From: Micavibrio_B sp048498395
Lineage (GTDB): Bacteria > Pseudomonadota > Alphaproteobacteria > Micavibrionales > Micavibrionaceae
Direction of reading: 5' to 3'
Assembly: GCA_048498395.1 (NCBI GenBank)
Contig: JBEHYB010000097.1
Coordinates: forward strand, 1-7,359
DNA: 7,359 nt
Under the pieces are notes generated by a model. It ran no database searches. It was not told the origin of the DNA and saw only the letters and a list, made by a program, of their open reading frames with translations. Below, one piece after another: positions 5,843-7,359 of this stretch (within the stretch, counting starts at the first letter, position 1; the number at the start of each line of letters is the position of its first letter). A program made the translations under genes and the position numbers.

Positions 5843-6409
5843 ATGAAGAACCTGCCCAATATCATCACTTTGAGCCGTCTCGCCAGCCTGCCTTTGCTGC
5901 TGATATTGCTGTTCATTCCTTATGCCTGGGCTGCATGGTTCGCGTTGTTTCTCTATACGCTTGGATGCATCACCGACTGGCTCGACGGTTATCTCGCGCG
6001 GAAAATGAAAATTGAATCCGCCTTCGGGAAATTTCTCGACCCTATCGCCGACAAGATTTTTGTCATTACGGTTATTCTCTGCCTCGTCGCGACAGGAAAA
6101 CTCGACGGGCTGTGGGTCGTGCCGCCGCTCGTGATTATCACACGCGAATTCCTGATTTCCGGCCTGCGCGAATTTTTAGGCCCGCAGAATATCCAGGTGC
6201 CGGTTTCAAAACTCGCGAAATATAAAACCGGATTCCAGATGACATCGCTCGGTTTCCTGATCGTCGGCAGCTATGGCGACCCGGTGCTTGCCTTCACTTT
6301 CATTTCGACGCTGACATGGGGTCACCTGATCGTCACCTGCGCCGCGGCGTTGACGGTCATCACGGGCTGGGATTACCTGAAAATCGGCCTGACCCATATC
6401 AAGGATTGA
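5843..6409 (+). CDS. pgsA: CDP-diacylglycerol--glycerol-3-phosphate 3-phosphatidyltransferase
   Basis: This 188-residue integral membrane enzyme joins CDP-diacylglycerol and glycerol-3-phosphate to give phosphatidylglycerophosphate and CMP, the committed step to phosphatidylglycerol and cardiolipin. The CDP-alcohol phosphatidyltransferase signature D-x2-D-G-x2-A-R-x8-G-x3-D-x3-D is complete: D45, D48, G49, A52, R53, G62, D66 and D70. The N terminus MKNLPNIITLSRL is typical of PgsA, and several hydrophobic stretches (about 15-42, 72-84, 89-107, 133-155, 160-175) are the membrane helices. Length is normal for the family. ATG 5843 is the only sensible start. No clear Shine-Dalgarno sequence precedes it. 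pyrD follows after 8 bases, so the two are probably co-transcribed. The related phosphatidylserine synthase is less likely given the PgsA-like N terminus and short length. Confidence 0.93.
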   Translation: MKNLPNIITLSRLASLPLLLILLFIPYAWAAWFALFLYTLGCITDWLDGYLARKMKIESAFGKFLDPIADKIFVITVILCLVATGKLDGLWVVPPLVIITREFLISGLREFLGPQNIQVPVSKLAKYKTGFQMTSLGFLIVGSYGDPVLAFTFISTLTWGHLIVTCAAALTVITGWDYLKIGLTHIKD

Positions 6410-6417
6410 CGGGAAAC

Positions 6418-7359
6418 GTGTACGCGCTGGCCAAACCGATCCTGATGTCGATGGATGCCGAAAAAGCGCATCGCCTGACCATTCGCGCCCTCGCCTGTAA
6501 TCTTGTTCCATCGATCGCCCCCGTCAACGATCCGGCCCTGCGCGTCAAACTCTGTGATCGCGTATTTCCAAATCCCGTCGGCCTGGCAGCCGGTTTCGAC
6601 AAGAATGCCGAGGTGATTGCGCCAATGCTCAATCTGGGTTTCGGGTTCGTCGAAGTCGGCACGGTGACGCTAAAACCGCAATCAGGCAATCCACGTCCGC
6701 GCGTATTCCGCGACAAGAAAAATCAGGCTGTCATCAACCGTATGGGATTCCCGAATGACGGTGTCAGTGTTTTTAAGAATAACCTGTCGAAATTCCTGAA
6801 ATTAAAGCCGCGCCCGCAAGGCGTTCTCGGCCTTAATATCGGAATGAACAAGGACCAGACGGTTCCGGCAAAAGATTACACGGACCTCGTGCGCACGCTT
6901 GGCTCGATGGCAGATTACCTGACGATCAATATCTCGTCGCCCAATACGCCGGGCCTGCGTAATTTGCAGGAAAAAGAACCTCTCACGGAACTGCTGAGTG
7001 CCGTTCTTGAAGAACGCAAGAAATCATGCGGAGCCTACCCGCCGCCGATCTTCGTCAAGCTTTCGCCGGATTTATCCGATCCCCAGATTGTCGATATCGC
7101 GGATGTGCTGATCACCCTGAAAATAGATGGTGTCATTCTGACCAACACCACGTTGTTCCGCCCCGAAGAGCTGCCCGAGAAATTCCGCGAAGAAAAAGGC
7201 GGATTGAGCGGCGCGCCCCTGACCGATATCTCGACCGCGCTGATCCGCCGTTTTTATGCCCTGACCAATGGAAAAATCCCCATTATCGGAGCCGGCGGCA
7301 TCTCCTCGGGCTTTGATGCCTATGCTAAGATAAGGGCTGGCGCTACGCTGGTTCAGCTC
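6418..7359 (+). CDS. pyrD: Dihydroorotate dehydrogenase (quinone), class 2, 3'-truncated by window end
   Basis: The frame is open from GTG 6418 to the last base, giving 314 residues of an enzyme usually about 340-360 long; the C-terminal end lies outside. It oxidises dihydroorotate to orotate in pyrimidine synthesis, passing electrons through FMN to membrane quinone. Class 2 features are present: an N-terminal extension (MYALAKPILMSMDAEKAHRL) like the membrane-contacting helices of E. coli PyrD, NPVGLAAGFDKNAE at 52-65, NRMGFPNDG at 107-115, and N171-ISSPNTPGLR with the catalytic serine (S173/S174) in place of the cysteine of class 1. The later LTNTT and GAGGISS segments fit FMN binding. The GTG start is preferred over ATG 6445 because it keeps the conserved N terminus and follows a weak GGGAA 8 bases after the pgsA stop. 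A two-gene or longer operon with pgsA is likely. Confidence 0.95.
   Translation, partial: MYALAKPILMSMDAEKAHRLTIRALACNLVPSIAPVNDPALRVKLCDRVFPNPVGLAAGFDKNAEVIAPMLNLGFGFVEVGTVTLKPQSGNPRPRVFRDKKNQAVINRMGFPNDGVSVFKNNLSKFLKLKPRPQGVLGLNIGMNKDQTVPAKDYTDLVRTLGSMADYLTINISSPNTPGLRNLQEKEPLTELLSAVLEERKKSCGAYPPPIFVKLSPDLSDPQIVDIADVLITLKIDGVILTNTTLFRPEELPEKFREEKGGLSGAPLTDISTALIRRFYALTNGKIPIIGAGGISSGFDAYAKIRAGATLVQL

Overview
The window looks like part of an alphaproteobacterial chromosome of moderate GC content. The strongest evidence is a full-length CtrA orthologue (3255-3968); this cell-cycle response regulator is confined to Alphaproteobacteria. Class 2 PyrD and PgsA fit a Gram-negative proteobacterium but do not narrow it further. 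A deep-branching or predatory-type lineage (for example Micavibrio-like) is possible from the style of the prepilin-like genes, but this is a guess and not shown by the sequence.

Left part (1-3079, plus strand): two tandem genes for secreted prepilin-like proteins. The first is cut by the window edge. The second (893-3079) is complete and carries a short basic leader, a prepilin peptidase-like site and a hydrophobic helix. The two share a globular core, a short phage-tail-fibre-like 'G-I-x-T-x-x-P' segment and a Cys-Pro motif block. The second gene alone continues into a C-terminal part of about 320 residues, very rich in cysteine and organised around C-x-C pairs. They look like large minor pilins or pseudopilins with an adhesin-like or otherwise surface-exposed tip, and they are probably co-transcribed.

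Middle (3080-4003): a 175-base intergenic region holds an inverted repeat and an AT-rich block with four GTTAA elements over a plausible promoter. ctrA follows with a good ribosome binding site, then a GC-rich bidirectional terminator shared with the convergent gene.

Centre-right (4002-5750, minus strand): an accessory-looking gene of 582 codons encodes a DUF4116-type protein, with a phage-like 'TTWCTG' domain followed by eight exact 25-residue repeats and a partial ninth. Its near-consensus promoter sits so close to the start codon that the mRNA is predicted to be leaderless.

Right part (5843-7359, plus strand): pgsA (phosphatidylglycerophosphate synthase) and pyrD (class 2 dihydroorotate dehydrogenase, cut by the window end) lie 8 bases apart and probably form an operon. 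Both are core housekeeping genes. The DUF4116 gene therefore sits between ctrA and pgsA-pyrD, which suggests an insertion or a lineage-specific gene. The least explained content is the prepilin/tail-fibre/cysteine-rich pair and the DUF4116 protein.
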